Source: Ricinus communis (lineage: Eukaryota; Streptophyta; Magnoliopsida; Malpighiales; Euphorbiaceae). Taken from it: a stretch of DNA of 64,000 nucleotides. The DNA lies in NCBI RefSeq assembly GCF_019578655.1, contig NC_063261.1, positions 14,312,216 through 14,376,215 on the forward strand, given 5' to 3'. The notes under the pieces were generated by a model. That model was not told the DNA's origin. It did not search any database and was given only the letters and a program-made list of their open reading frames with translations. Below, one piece after another: positions 27,060 to 45,790 of this stretch (within the stretch, counting starts at the first letter, position 1; each line of letters starts with the position of its first letter). The position numbers were made by a program, and so were the translations under genes.

Positions 27060-28710
27060 AGAAAAAAAGACAAAAAAGAAATCGTGGCTGGGGACATAGC
27101 CAAGGTTTATGGCTGGAATTATAATAATAGCAATCATGGTAGTATAAATAATAATGCATCTATTTACCAGAAATGGAAAAATCTTAACAAAAATAATGAA
27201 GCAAAGCAAAATTCAGAAAATCAATGATATCGATGTGGCATGAAAGGGCCCTGGTCTCGTATTTGTCATACACCAAAGCACCTTACTAATTTATATCAAG
27301 AATTCTTAAAGAATAAAAGTAAAAATATAGAAGCAAACTTGGCAAAAAATGATTATATTTATGGTGATAGTTTTGCTGATCTCACACACTTAAATGTGTC
27401 GGATTTCTTTGAAAATCCTAAAAGAAAAATTGATAATTTGATCGGCAATGGCAATGTAATACCTAAAAACTTATATTAATATAATATTTGATAGTAAAAA
27501 AATAATTGAAGGCTCCAGAAAGCAAATATATTACTACTTGGTGATATATATTTCTTTATTAAAAATGCATTATTCTTTCTAAAATCTCGTAGAAATTTAT
27601 TAAGCTTTAAAGATATTCACCGAAATAGATATCATATTGAAACTACAAATGTTGAAAATATTGAATATCTCTATATTACAACCCTCATAATAAAAAGAAA
27701 AGAATATGCATTGGAGAAATTACATGTTTTTTCTTCTGGCTTATAGTACACATATATATGTACTATTGAAATAAATGTGGTAGTAAATCAGAAATTTACT
27801 GATCCAAATATTTTTCTTATTTGGCATAATTGATTATGTCATCCTAGATCAATAATGATGTGAAAAATTATTGAAAGCTCTATGGTCATTCATTGAAGAA
27901 CCAAGAAATTCTTCAATCTAATGAATTCTCATGTTCGGCTTGCTTTCAAAAAAGTCTAATTATTAGGCCTTAACCATGCAAAATTCAAAATGAATCACCT
28001 AGATTTCTGGAACGTATACAAGATGATATTTGTGGACCAATTCATCCACCATGTGAACCATTTAAATATTTTATGGTGTTAATAGATGCATCAACATGAT
28101 GGTTACATGTATGTTTATTATCAACTCGAAACCTAGCATTTGCTAGATTACTTGATTAAATATTTCGGTTAAGGATACAATTTTTAGAATATGCTATTAA
28201 TAAAATTCGTCTTGATAATATCGATGAATTTACATCTAAAGCCTTTAATATTATTGCATGTCAATTGGAATAACTGTTGAACATTCAGTAGCTCATGTTC
28301 ATACTTAAAATGATCTAGCATAATCTTTTATTTAACGTCTCCAATTAATAGCTAGATCATTGCTTATGAAAATAAATCTCCCAATAATTGCTTGGGAAAA
28401 TGCAATTTTACATGCAGCAACTATTATTCGCATCAGTCCAACTAGTTATCATAAATCTTCACTATTACAGTTGGTTTCTGCTAGAAGCCAAATATTTCCC
28501 ATTCGAGAACTTTTGAATATGCTATTTATATCCTAATTGACCCCTCCCATATCGCATAAAAAAATAGAATCTCAGAGGAGATTGGAAATATATATTGGAT
28601 ATGAATCTCCATCTATAATTTAATATCTTGAGCTATTAACGGGAGATGTCTTTACTGCGAGATTTAATGATTATTATTTTAATGAGGCTTTATTTCCTAA
28701 GTTGGGGAGA
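27060..28710 (+). pseudogene. copia gag zinc knuckle and integrase pseudogene
   Basis: A glycine/asparagine-rich stretch leads to a zinc knuckle at 27225-27290 whose first Cys is now a TGA stop and whose His is Pro. An integrase core follows (about 27990-28700): DICGPIHPPCEPFKYF, SVEHSVAHVHTQN-like and KIESQRRLEIYIGYESPS blocks, broken by stops and frame changes. Confidence 0.75.
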
Positions 28711-29279
28711 GAATAAGCATTAGAGAAACAAATTGTTTAGAATGAGCTATCATTAAATCATCTTGATCTTATTAAAAACAATGTGAAATAGAAGTTTAAA
28801 TGGTCATTTATTTGCAAAGTATAGTAAACCAATTTTCATATGCATTTATGATCCAAAAAGAATTACTATATCTCATACACCAGCTGAAAATGCTCCAATT
28901 AGAATTGATGTTTCAGTAGGACAACATGTTAACATTTATAGCAAATGAGTCCATGACACGTCATAAGCGTGATAGACCACCTAGTTCTAAGGATAAATAT
29001 CTAAAAAAAATTGAATAAATAAACAAAGTGACAATCCCAAAATTGATGTTCCTAAAGAGCTTATACCATAAGACATAGATGAACAAGTAACTCCAGAAGA
29101 GGTTCAAGTGTATGAAGATGATAAGGACAATGAGATATCAATCAACTATGTCACTTCAGATAAGATATGGAACCGAAGTAAAACTATTGTCCACAATGTA
29201 TTTACATATGTAGTGACAATTGATATTGCAAAAGAAAATGAGGACATTGAATCTAAGTCCATCATTGAATATTGACAAA

Positions 29280-30840
29280 GAAATGATTGGCCTAAATGGA
29301 AAGATGCAATCCAGGCAAAATTAAACTCATTAGAAAAATACCAAGTCTTTGGGCCCATTATTTTAATACCTGAAGATATTAAGCCAGTAGGCTATAAATA
29401 GGTTTTTGTGCATAAACGCAATGAGAAAAATGAAACTGTGAGATACAAAGCATGTCTTGTAGCACAAGAGTTCTCATAAAGACTTGACATTGATTGAAGA
29501 AACTTATCTTTCCAGTTGCTTATGCAATTATATTTAGATTTTTAATTAGCCTAGTAAGTGTAGAAGGACTTTATATACATCTTATGGATGTCATTACAAC
29601 TTATTTATATGGATTACTTGATACTGGTATTTATATAAAAGTTCCTAAATGACTAAAAATGTCTAAAGCATATAGCTCAAAACCTCGAAAAATGTACTCA
29701 ATTAAGCTACTAAAATCTTTGTATGGATTAAAACAATATGGACGAATGTGGTATAACCACCTAAGTGAATATCTTTTAAAGGAATGATATACTAATAATT
29801 CAATTTTTCCATGTATTTTTATTAAAAAATAAATTTTGGTTTTGCTATAATTGCAATTAAAATTGATGATTTAAACATCATTGGGACTCCTGAAGAGTTG
29901 ATAGAAATAATAACTTATTCAAAAAAATGAATTTGAAATGAAAGGTTTGGGACGAACATTTATTTGGGATAATTTTTATTCATCAGTCAACTTATATTGA
30001 AAAGATATTAAAACATTTTAATATGGATAAATCTTATCCAATGAGTTCTCCCATGATTGTTAGACACTTGGATGTGAAAAACGATTCTTTTCATCCTCGA
30101 AAAAATTGTGAAGAAATAATTGGTCCAGAAGTATTATATTTTAATATTATTGGAGTATTAATATATCTTGCTAATTGTATAAGACCTGATATAGCATTTT
30201 CTACAAATTTGCTAGCAGGATATAGTTCCTCACCAACTCAAAGATATTATAATGATGTGAAACAAGTCTTCCATTATTTATGTGGTACATCATATATGAG
30301 TTTATTTTATCCACAAGACTCGAAGTCGAAATTAATTGGATATACAAATGCTGGATATTTATTTGATCCACATAAAGCTTGATCACAAACGGGTTATTTT
30401 TTTACATATAGTGGTACTGTTATTTCTTGGTATTCTACTAAGGAAACTCTAACTGTCGTATCATCTAATTATGCTGAAATATTGACAATAGACAAGGTAG
30501 TGGAGAATGCATACGGTTGAGATTTATGATCCATCGTATTAAAAAAATATGTGATCTCCTATTTGATAAAGGAAGCCTAACAGTGTTATATGAAGATAAT
30601 GCCGCTTCTATTGCACAATTTAAAGATTGATATATTAAATGAGATAAAACCAAGCACATTTCGTCAAAATTCCTTTTCACATATGAGCTTCAAAAGCAAA
30701 GAGTTTTAAATATTCATCAAATTCAATCTATTGATAATCTGACAAATTTGGTTATAAAAGCACTATCTATAACAACATTTGAAAAGTTTGTGAATAAAAT
30801 CGGCATGCACCAACTAAGAGATTTTTATTGGAAGTCATGT
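29280..30840 (+). pseudogene. copia reverse transcriptase / RNase H pseudogene
   Basis: DWPKWKDAIQAKLNSLEKYQ (about 29290), a YKACLVAQEFS-like block, KSLYGLKQYGRMWYNHLSEY (about 29720-29780), and an open stretch 30023-30382 with the thumb/connection region (GVLIYLANCIRPDIAFSTNL; FHYLCGT; LIGYTNAGYLFDPHKA). RNase H remnants continue to about 30830. Several stops; inactive. Confidence 0.85.
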
Positions 30841-31054
30841 TGTCATGAGAGAGAGATTTTGATGCTCTGTACTCTTTTTCCCTTAGCTTAGATTTTGCCT
30901 CGTTAGGTTTTTCTAACAAAATTTTTAATGAGACAGTATTATATGGCGCAAGCTTTTACATGAATAATGTACTTTTTTTCCTTTACTAAGATTTTTTTCA
31001 TAAAATTTCTCTTAGTAAGATTTTAACTAGGTATATTCATAGTAATAGACATCA

Positions 31055-31237
31055 AAGGGGAAGTATTATGATAATATTAAAATATTTAGAGTTATATTTG
31101 ATGTCTATCTTTATGTCTATGGGTAGTTTTTCTTATGTAAATAGAATTATATCTATGTAACTCTTTACACCTATAAATAGGTGTTACAATCAATGAAATA
31201 CACATATATACATTAATAAAAATTACTCTATTCTTTT
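31055..31237 (+). repeat. 3' LTR and polypurine tract of the copia element
   Basis: The purine-rich 'caaaggggaagt' (about 31053-31064) is followed by a candidate LTR start TGATAATATTA (31069). The LTR contains CCTATAAATAGG (about 31172), a good TATA box, and 'caatgaaatacac'. The exact 3' end is uncertain because of the following T-rich sequence. Confidence 0.6.
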
Positions 31238-31872
31238 TTTATTTTTTTTATTTTTATTTTTTATTTTACAATACTCTTTATTCTTATTTTTTATTTTACA
31301 ATAGTTAATATTTATCTAATTGGATGAGAAATTATTATAAGGATATGATCCATATAATTGAAGAACTCAATTTATAAAATTATAATATTTTATCTCAATT
31401 TTACATATAATGAATCTTTCAGAATTAACTAAATTAATAAAATGATTTAGAAAAATTAATAAAATAATTAGTTTTAAGGTAAAGTTATATCAAAAAAATA
31501 AAATATCATAATTTTATTAGATAAATTTTTTAATAATATGGTAAATCAAATTGATGTAATAATTTCTCACTGTAGAATGCTTGAATGCTTAAAGTTCATT
31601 TTTCCCAGTGGAAAAGTAATTCACATTAATTCTCTCGAATTGGGTCATATGGAATCCAATCTTTAAAGAAGCAAATAAAACATTATTTACTCTAAAATAA
31701 CAAATGGACTTCCTTTAATGTGAAAGGAATTTGAATAAATAGCAAGAATGAATAGTGCTAGACAACTCATAAACTAAATATTCTAAATCCTAATTAATTA
31801 ACCAAATTAACTACACTAATTTCTAGTCAAGCAATGACAAGCTATGAATAAAAATCATGGAAAAAAGATCAA
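31238..31872. other. Intergenic, 3' flank of SCPL gene B
   Basis: AT-rich, no coding potential; must contain the 3' UTR of the minus-strand SCPL gene B. Confidence 0.5.
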
Positions 31873-37330
<5,458 letters not shown>

Positions 37331-37401
37331 TGTAGAGAACAGCACTTTTTAATGATATTATATACTCTGCACCCACTTCTATGCAGGTTTGCTCTTTCAG
37401 G

Positions 37402-37409
37402 TTTTTATA
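37402..37409 (-). promoter_or_regulatory. Probable TATA box of SCPL gene B
   Basis: TATAAAAA on the minus strand about 75 nt upstream of the ATG at 37330, a spacing like that in gene A. A second AT-rich candidate (GTATATAATA, near 37360) is too close to the ATG to be preferred. Confidence 0.5.
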
Positions 37410-38848
37410 GAAGAAAACTATGTATTATAAGGTCAATTATACCCCCTAAATGATCGGCAATTAGTATTTTCACAGCAATAAACTTCAGGGTCAAACCTTT
37501 AAAAAAAGAATAAGAGAAAATATATATGGTATGTGCTAGGGTTTTGGATCCAAAAATCTTGCTGTAGATAATATAATTATACTGTAAATTAAATACCTTA
37601 CAATTTGCATTTCAAATACAGTCAGAATTTGCTAGCAGATTCAGCAGTGTACTTTCTTTGATGAGAAATTCTCTATTGTGTTCAAGAATTAAAATTAGGA
37701 AGGAAACAAGAAAATTCGTGGGCTTAAAGAATCTATTTAAACCCAAGATGCTGCTGTGAAATTGCAGAAGAATATTTTGGTTTATATATAAGATTTTAAT
37801 TATGAGCAAAATCAGTGATGCAGGATTCAAGATTCATTGAAGAGCAGATGACTTTGAGAAATTTCTATAGAACAAAGTACAAACAAGAGTATCATAAAAT
37901 AACAGTTTTAATTGTCTTTCTATCTGCCCCACCAATCATGTTATGCCATGTGAGTAGTGCTTGCTAAGTGATTGGTCAATTAGTACGTAGCACATGCATA
38001 TACGGTTTCTCATTCTTTTTCTAAAATAAATAAATAAATAAAATAAAAGTACAAATTTGTAACCCTTTTACAATATGACATTGACGTGAATTTGTTTTAA
38101 GATGTTTCATCTCTTTTTCTAATTTTTTATTTAAACTTTAATTATAAATTTGATATTTTAAAGTTTTATTATTATTTTCTAATTTTTAAGCGTTTGAATG
38201 ATTTTTTTTTATTCAATTAAGATATTAAATTAAATAGGTGGATGTTTCTATTTTATGGAGGTTTGACTACTGACTTAGCAAATTAGTGTTGTGATTGACA
38301 TGTCAACAAGTTGTCCTTAACAAACAAAAACAAATTTGAATCGAACAATACACTTTACTCTTTTATTCCTCTAAGAAAACAAATTGTATTTTGGAGATTC
38401 TATTTATATTGAATATTATGAAGAGAGAGACAAGAAATTCACATGGATTCACATTAAGAGAAAGATAAATAAAATAAAATAAAAATCAAAGAAATGAAAA
38501 CAAAGAAATCGACGAATTTGTAGCCTGAAATGGAAGAACAAAATTGAGGTAACATGTTTTGAAAACTTTTGAAAATAAGTGTAACATGTTTTTTATATTT
38601 TTTTTATAAAAAAAATTATTTATTTTTAAATAAAAATAAGAAATTTTCACTTCATTTATTTCAAGTTTGTCTTTTATATTTAAAATATTATTTAAATAAA
38701 AAATAAAAGTAGAAAATTTTCTATAAAAATAAAAAGTTTTCATTTTTTTTAAATTAAAAAATGAAAAAAAAACTCTATAAATAAACAAGCCATTAGAAAA
38801 TTAGCAAAAGAATATGAAGAAATTACAATGATTCTTTCTTCCAGTTAA

Positions 38849-38905
<57 letters not shown>

Positions 38906-39225
38906 ATTTTAGAAAATAGCACTCACTAATAAATTACTCTTTAATTATATAATTTTTTTTTAATTTTAAAATAGTAATTTCAATTATAATGACAGTATTA
39001 ATTAATACTATAATTAATTAATTAATATTTTTAAAAATATATTTTATATTATTATATTAATAAAATTTTAAAATATTAAAAATTAAAAAGGACATTTAAG
39101 AATATTTAATTTGCTATTTTTTTTGAAATATCAAATATTTAAAATTCTACTAAATTTAATCTATAAATTTAATTTTACAATTAAAATAATAATAACGGTC
39201 GTAAAATATACAGTAAACGACTAGT
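38849..39225 (+). mobile_element. Helitron-like non-autonomous element, copy A
   Basis: Begins with TC (TCTATATATA...) after an A and ends GTAAACGACTAGT before a T, i.e. A^TC...CTAGT^T, the insertion signature of Helitrons. The 3' end matches those at 48636 and 49353. The region between 38940 and 39220 is homologous to 49060-49350. It encodes no Rep/helicase. Confidence 0.6.
38851..38903. repeat. (TA)n microsatellite
   Basis: About 26 TA units at the 5' end of Helitron-like copy A; may be part of the element. Confidence 0.95.
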
Positions 39226-41791
39226 TATTTTTTTATTTTTTTATGAAAAAATGATTATGGATTCTTTCAATGAGCTTCCCTCCCAACATATACAAGGAGT
39301 AAACAGGTTATATATGATTTGTTACAGGAGCTAGAAGGTTGGAGACACAACAACAGAGGAGAATTATCAAAGAGAGTATTGTGTGCTTGCTTTCTTTAAA
39401 TGAAGTTTATGGGAGAAAAGATTATAATAATTTAGGAAGAAGGATTGTGATTTTTAGATGGGCAAAGATTATTTTGCTAATGCATTGTAATTATACTAGA
39501 AGTTGACAATATTAGGTTGTAAAAAGTATTTGATGCATGTAACATACCATACTTTATGAATGAAAATGGACTAAATTTGTTGCATTCTATGTGTGTAATG
39601 AAATGCCTATGAGAGAATTAAAGATATTTGTGACTCATGCAACTTTAACCTATTACCTAATGAAAATAGTAATTGGTGCATGTAATCTATTGAAAAAGAT
39701 ATTTCTCTCTTCCCATTTCTTTGACTTGTTTACCTCTTTTTGCTTTGTTGCTCTATGTGAATTCCTTCTCTCTCTTTCTGATATTTAATATAAACAGAAT
39801 CCCTAAAATCAGAGATTTTTGCTTTGAAATATAAAATAATAAAGTGTAGTATTTGATTTAAGGTTATTTATATCCTTTTTGAACAACTTGATCACATGTC
39901 AATCCTTGTAAGTATTATTTTAGGTCCATTTTTGGGAAGTCAGTAGTCAAACTACCCTAAAATGGAGACACAGAGCTATTTGATAGAAAATAGGTACTTA
40001 AAAGAACTTGATTTTTTTTTAAAAAAAAAAAAAATTATTCAGGCATCAAAATAATTAAAAATTAAAACACTAAATTTACAATGCCTTTAGTTAAAAATAA
40101 TATAGTAACAATTATAGGTTAGTGAATAGTTGATAATTAAAATAGAAAAATAGTAAAATGAATAGTATCAACTATTAAAAAAATAATTTTCAATCTATAT
40201 ATAAATTAGAAATAAATTATTCTTTTAAGGAAGAAAATATACAATAAGCATATTTATTTTATTATATTCATTATAAAAAAGGAAAAATAAAAAAATAAAA
40301 ATAAGCTACGCAATTTAACACTTTTATACTTAAAAAGATTATAGTTTTTTTTTTTGTGACCGAAAAAAGAAATCACAATCTTCTAAATATTAAAATGCCA
40401 AATTATAAAATATAATTTTATACTTTTTCTATACAAATGATAAACACTTATAAGAATTCACAAATAAGGTTATCATCTGACTCTCATATCAAAATTAGAT
40501 AATGGGTTAGCATTTACCTTAATGATGTAGTGGCTGATTCCTTTGCTGTTCTTTTTTCTAGCAGACAATAATCTTAATTTGACAATCAAAAGATACTTAA
40601 CTTTTAAAATATGATTTATTATTCAATTTTGCTGACTTTGGTAAGATAATAATTTGCCAATGCATTGATTAATTATTTAAATTGCCAAGAACTGAATTTT
40701 CAACACCATATCATATTATTTCTTCTTCCCTCCAAAATATGCTTTAAAAAGTCACATAATGTGTATTTTTACTTAGAAGAAAATGAATATAGTTTACACA
40801 GTTCACATTCTAGAAGAGCGGTGCAGAGATTGTTTTGTTATTGGCTATTAATTTATACCCAAACCAAGAACTCATATAAATAGGATAGTATCAAGAACAT
40901 AATAGTAAATTGAAAAAAGAAAACCATAAATGTATTTTTAATTATGTAGTTCTTTTTTTGTTTGTTTGTTTGTTTTCAGATTGTAGAATCAACAGTGCTG
41001 TAACAGATAGAGAGCGCTAGGGGTGTAATTGAATAAGGCCATCCAATGTGTTAGCCATCTAATAAGGAACAGCCATGACTAGAGTCATCCTCTAATATTG
41101 TGATTAGCCCTTCCAACCACAAATCCCAAATTATTAATAAACTGTTAGCAATTTAAATTTTAAAATATAAGTCAAAGTTACTTATTTTTAAATATATGTG
41201 ATAAAAAAATTGCCCTTGTTAGGTCGCCAATTTTTCGTTATGGATCTATTTATTTTAAATAATTTCTGTTTCTTAATTCTTTTAATTTCTTAAAATAATA
41301 ATTCGATTACATTTTTTACTCATTCTAAATTCAATGCACCACGAGCTATATAAATAATAATTTAATTATTTTTATTTATTGAAGGTATAAGACTGTGAAT
41401 TATATAATAAAAATAGTTATTATTTTTCATTCATTATAAGTGTCGTAATTCAATTCGATACGAAGATAAAGATATGTACTCAAAATCTTTAATTTTCAAG
41501 TGCAAATGCTTTCAGCTAATGTTTTTATGGTTTTGTCCTTTAAAAGGACACTAACGATTATATAGACTAAGCTGCAATCCGCTCTTGAAATATTGTCCCT
41601 TTCTTTAGAGCTTCATAAATTTATAATTTCATGGTTTTTTTTTATAAAAAAATAGTTCTGAAAAGGGAGAAGTAATTTTAAATTTCATAAGGTTTAAATC
41701 TTCTTAATTCTTTTGTTAATATGGAATGTGGCGTTGTCATTTATGATTAAAGTGTACAATATATTATATAATTAACATAAAAAGCAATAAC

Positions 41792-41796
<5 letters not shown>

Positions 41797-41822
<26 letters not shown>

Positions 41823-41823
41823 T
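41797..41823. repeat. (AAT)n microsatellite
   Basis: About nine AAT/ATA units in AT-rich spacer. Confidence 0.9.
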
Positions 41824-42264
41824 ACATATTATAACGACAATAGCGAATATAAAAAAAGTCAAATTATAAATCTGACTGATCCACAGAAAAACCAATCAAA
41901 TAATTAATTATTGATCAGATAACTAATATAATTTATAAACATCCAAAGGCAAAAAGAAAAGAAAAATTAATATTGACCAGTATATATATGTTAAGGCGAT
42001 CGTATCTTGGCAATTGATCCTTTAAACTTATTGATCAGATATTCTGTACTGCTTGTATCAAACGCACTATTATCTACCATTTTTTTAAAATAAGAAAAGA
42101 AAATTATTATTGGATAAAAAGGTCAAATAATTAATATATTATAAAATCGAAATAATTAAGATGTATTTATTTTATATAATATTGTCAATTAAATCTATGG
42201 ATAAAAGACATTATAATATTATATGGATTGTAGATTACATTGGTGGTTATTACACGCTGCATTT

Positions 42265-42470
42265 TATAATAAAAAAATATCAAATTTTATTTATAACTAA
42301 ATAATTATTGAATTTTAATTTTAATAACACCATTAAATTTTAAATTTAATAACATCATTAAACTTTACACTTATAATAGAAAAATATTTAATATATTTTT
42401 ATTACAAAGTGTAAAATTCGGTAACCATTTATAAAATTTACTTTCAAAATATGCCAAAAGAATTTACTAG
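42265..42470. repeat. Fragment related to the foldback MITE at 50428
   Basis: Phrases such as 'tataactaaataattattgaattttaattttaataacac' and 'gtgtaaaattcggtaacca' match the arms of the 50428-50844 element. Only part of the structure is present. Confidence 0.5.
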
Positions 42471-42484
42471 TATTACTAAAATTA

Positions 42485-43012
42485 GAAAAAGTATAAAACA
42501 TATCTTGTGGTTAGGCGCTTTTACATTTAGAGGGCTATGATTTTTTGTGACAAAAATATACCTTGTGATTTAGTTTTCTTATATTTTTACTACTTTACAA
42601 ATTAATATTTTTAGATTTCTATAATTTAATATTAGTATAATATTTATTTTCAATAATAAAATTATTTTATAGGTGATTTATCATCAAATCAACTATCATG
42701 ATACTTCTAAAAATATTATAATTTTATCTTAAGAAATTATTTTTATATTTCTAATAAAATTAAAATAAATATATATTAATTTTATTCAATGTAGTTAGTT
42801 ATATACTAAATCATTTAATAAGTAATTCTATTATTAAAAATAAATATTATACTAATATTAAATCATAAAAATTTAAAAATATTAATTTATAAGATAGTAA
42901 AAATATAAGAAAAAAATTAAATTATATGTTATCTTTTTATCTTGAAAAAAATTATAGTCCTTTAAATATAAAAGTGCTAAACCACATAAAAATTTTTTAT
43001 ACACTTTTTTTC
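42485..43012. mobile_element. Foldback MITE (528 bp) with ~210-bp inverted arms
   Basis: The left arm (about 42485-42700: GAAAAAGTATAAAACATATC, then 'ttgtggttaggcgcttttac') is the imperfect reverse complement of the right arm (about 42800-43012), leaving a loop of about 100 bp. Both sides are flanked by 'aaatta', a possible but weak target duplication in AT-rich DNA. Non-coding. Confidence 0.75.
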
Positions 43013-43759
43013 AAATTAATATTTAAGAATTATTTAATTTAAAATAAAAAAGTAATTTTATTTTTTTGAAGAAACCGTCAATGTAATTTAACTCACAGCA
43101 TCTAAAATAGGATTTAAGAAATGACCAAGTTTTACGTAATTGATGACTTTCTATAGTATAATCAATCAATCATGTGAATTTATGATGAATAAAATGGTAC
43201 CATAAAAGTCCAAACCCCAATATTATATTCTTTCCTCCAAAATCTGCACAACCATCAAGACAAAATGTAGGCCACCGGACCAACCAAAGAACCAATCCTC
43301 TGCAAACGAAGCTTCCCCTAATAATTGTGTCTGTATAACCCTAATATCCAATCTTTTTAAAAAAGAATGATAATAAGCTTGGAGGAAGTTCCTCTTGCTG
43401 CCTGCTGGCCTTCCATGCCCATCAACAACCCTCACTCCCTCCTTTTAAAACATTATCAAGGAATCAAATTGTGTAGCTTACTTCTTGGATTCGTGTGTAA
43501 CTACACATTCTTTCATCTCTTTGTTCTTCTATTAAATTTCTAGAGTGGAATCGAATTTTCTGGCAACCACCATTGACAACCTAGAAAATGCCAATAGACA
43601 GAAACATGGACGGTTTGGTCATGAAATAATAGTGTTTATGGATCTTGATTCTCTTATTCTAAACTTGATTTACAACCGCTGGAAGACAAAAAGGATTGAA
43701 TTGCAGCATCTTTTTTTCTGGTTTAAGTGTGGTTAAGTTTAGAGAGGTTTTAAATTCAA

Positions 43760-44010
43760 ATCTTGTTGTCACCGAGCGGATATAGAAAATGAAGCTAAAG
43801 ACCAACAACACGTCGACATATAAGAAAGAAAAATAACTTAAAAAGCTGTAAGTGGACGGACCTAAAAGATGAAGCTAAGGGCGGATAAAGTAAAGGAAAA
43901 AATAAGTTAAAAGAGTGAAAGGACAATAACCTAAAGAGGGGAGAAGCAATAAATTAAAAATTTAGGAGTCGAAAGGAAATAAATTAAAATTTAGGGACAG
44001 TAATATAAAA
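43760..44010. repeat. Purine-rich tract with internal repeats
   Basis: The plus strand is strongly biased to A and G over about 250 nt, with repeated words such as 'gatgaagctaa' and 'aaattaaaatttag'. No ORF; the origin is unknown. Confidence 0.55.
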
Positions 44011-45070
44011 TACCTATGCATATAGGTTAAAGAATTTGAAAAATTTACAAATTTTTCTCATTGCTTGCCATCAACTATCTATTAATATTTCTAGTATTTA
44101 TCATCATTTATGGTGAGAGATGTATAAGAAAAAGGACTATTGTTTATTGGACAAAGGGTCAATTTGCCCTTTAAACTTATGTTCAAGGGTTTAAATAGAT
44201 CAAATTTAAATTTTTTTAGTAAATACCCTCTTGAATTTATGTCTAAGGGTCAAATAAATCCAATTTAAACTCTTAACCAAATAGCCTCCTGAACTTATAT
44301 TCAAGAGTCAAATACACCAATTTTAAACTTTTTTAAGAAAAAATAATTTTTTATTAATTACTGATACAATATCTAGTGGCGCGCTATACAAGAGCGTATT
44401 TAAAATATTTTATATTTTAAATTTAATTGACCAAAAAATGACAAGTATTAAATAAGTTAAATTTCAACCTTCTGAGAATTAAATAAGTCGAATTTCAACT
44501 TTCTTAATAAATGGCCTATAATTTATCATTTTTGGGTCAACTAAATTTAAATTTTGAATTTTGTCAAATACACTCTTATTTAGTATGTCATTATATTGTA
44601 TCAGTAAGTTAATAAAATAATGCAATTAAAATCTAAAAAATCTAATATTATTTTACATTAAAAAAATAAATTGGATGTAAGTATTGTAAGTATTGTAGTT
44701 AATACTTAATTGAAAATTATACTAGTGAAGATTTTAAAACTAAAAATAAAAAAAGGATGCTAGTTCTATGAAAAAGGAGATTAAGACATTGAAAAAGATG
44801 ATGCAAAATTCAAATCTTTTTTATTAAAAATAATGAATGTTTTGATTGTAAGAACACAAATATTGTTAATTATTCTTCAAAAAGAATATTGTGTCTATGT
44901 TTGTAAATGAAAAATAAAAAATAATTTTAAAATCTGAATAGAAAGATTTATTAACAATTAAAGTATAATATACCTCAAATATATTAGTTATATACTTTTT
45001 ACTATATATTTTAAAATTTATTTTATATTTGTTTGGAACTTCTTCTTTTCTAATCTATTATTGAGTTATT

Positions 45071-45072
<2 letters not shown>

Positions 45073-45101
<29 letters not shown>
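45073..45101. repeat. (TA)n microsatellite
   Basis: About 14 TA units inside the Mutator-like element. Confidence 0.95.
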
Positions 45102-45103
<2 letters not shown>

Positions 45104-45163
45104 AACACATCTAGTTTTAAATAAATCTTTCAGTTTTTCTAAATCTATACTTATTGTAAAGCT

Positions 45164-45790
45164 TATATTTTTTGGTTTTCTTTATTATTTTTCTAAATAT
45201 TCATTATATACTTATAGTATCCATATGATACATTATTTTATTTTTTAATTAATTTAAAAATTCTTTTAGTATTTAAAATCATTTATTATTATTTGATAAT
45301 ATTGATGTACTAGTTTTAAATATTATAATTAGTTATGAAGTAATCATATATACTTATTACATATTCACAATAGTATCTTGTATATTGTATATTGTTACAT
45401 TTTGTTTATCTATTTTTTAACTTAAATATTTTTATATACATTTTTTATAATTAAGAAATACTTACAAGTTTTCATTTTTAATTTAATTTTATATATTATA
45501 ATTCATTTCAATGTCCCAAGTTTTTCATTTTTTATAATTAAGAAATACTTACAATTAAAATAATGCTAGGTCTCTGAAAAAGAGGATTGGGACATTAAAA
45601 AAGATTATGCAAAGCTTAAAATCTTCTATTAAAAATGATGAAAATTTTGATTGTAAGAATAAAAATATTATTGATTCTTTTCCGAAAAAGAATATTGATG
45701 ATTCTTATTCAAAAAAGAATATTGTGTCCATATCTCCACATGAAAAAAGAATAGAAAAAAATTTTAAAATCTGAATGAAATATATTTTTA
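45164..45790 (+). repeat. ~600-bp direct repeat, unit 1
   Basis: From 'ttttttggttttctttatt' through 'ttcattatatacttatagta' to 'gaaaaaagaatagaaa...aatctgaatga'. It matches 46868-47470 in the same orientation nearly throughout and lies inside the Mutator-like element. The last 220 bp can be read as a broken Lys/Asn/Ser-rich peptide. Confidence 0.8.

Larger units (their letters stand above)
27040..31237 (+). mobile_element. 5'-truncated Ty1/copia retrotransposon between the two SCPL genes
   Basis: Order gag C-terminus, integrase, reverse transcriptase, RNase H, polypurine tract and 3' LTR, all plus strand, opposite to both flanking genes. No 5' LTR or N-terminal gag was found. It has many stop codons, often at former Trp or Gln codons. 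Its polyprotein wording (for example 'KGPWSRICHTPKHL', 'KSLYGLKQYGRMWYNHLSEYL') differs from the copia remnant at 8-11 kb, so the two are different lineages. Confidence 0.85.

Noticed and set aside
37331..37345. Five-residue longer N-terminus for SCPL gene B
   Set aside because: The upstream in-frame codon at 37345 is GTG, not ATG; the first ATG is at 37330 and leads directly to a signal peptide.
38486..38788. 100-codon minus-strand ORF
   Set aside because: Phe/Lys/Asn/Ile-rich translation of AT-rich DNA with no motif.
43545..43736. 63-codon ORF
   Set aside because: Begins with GTG, no known domain and no flanking exons.
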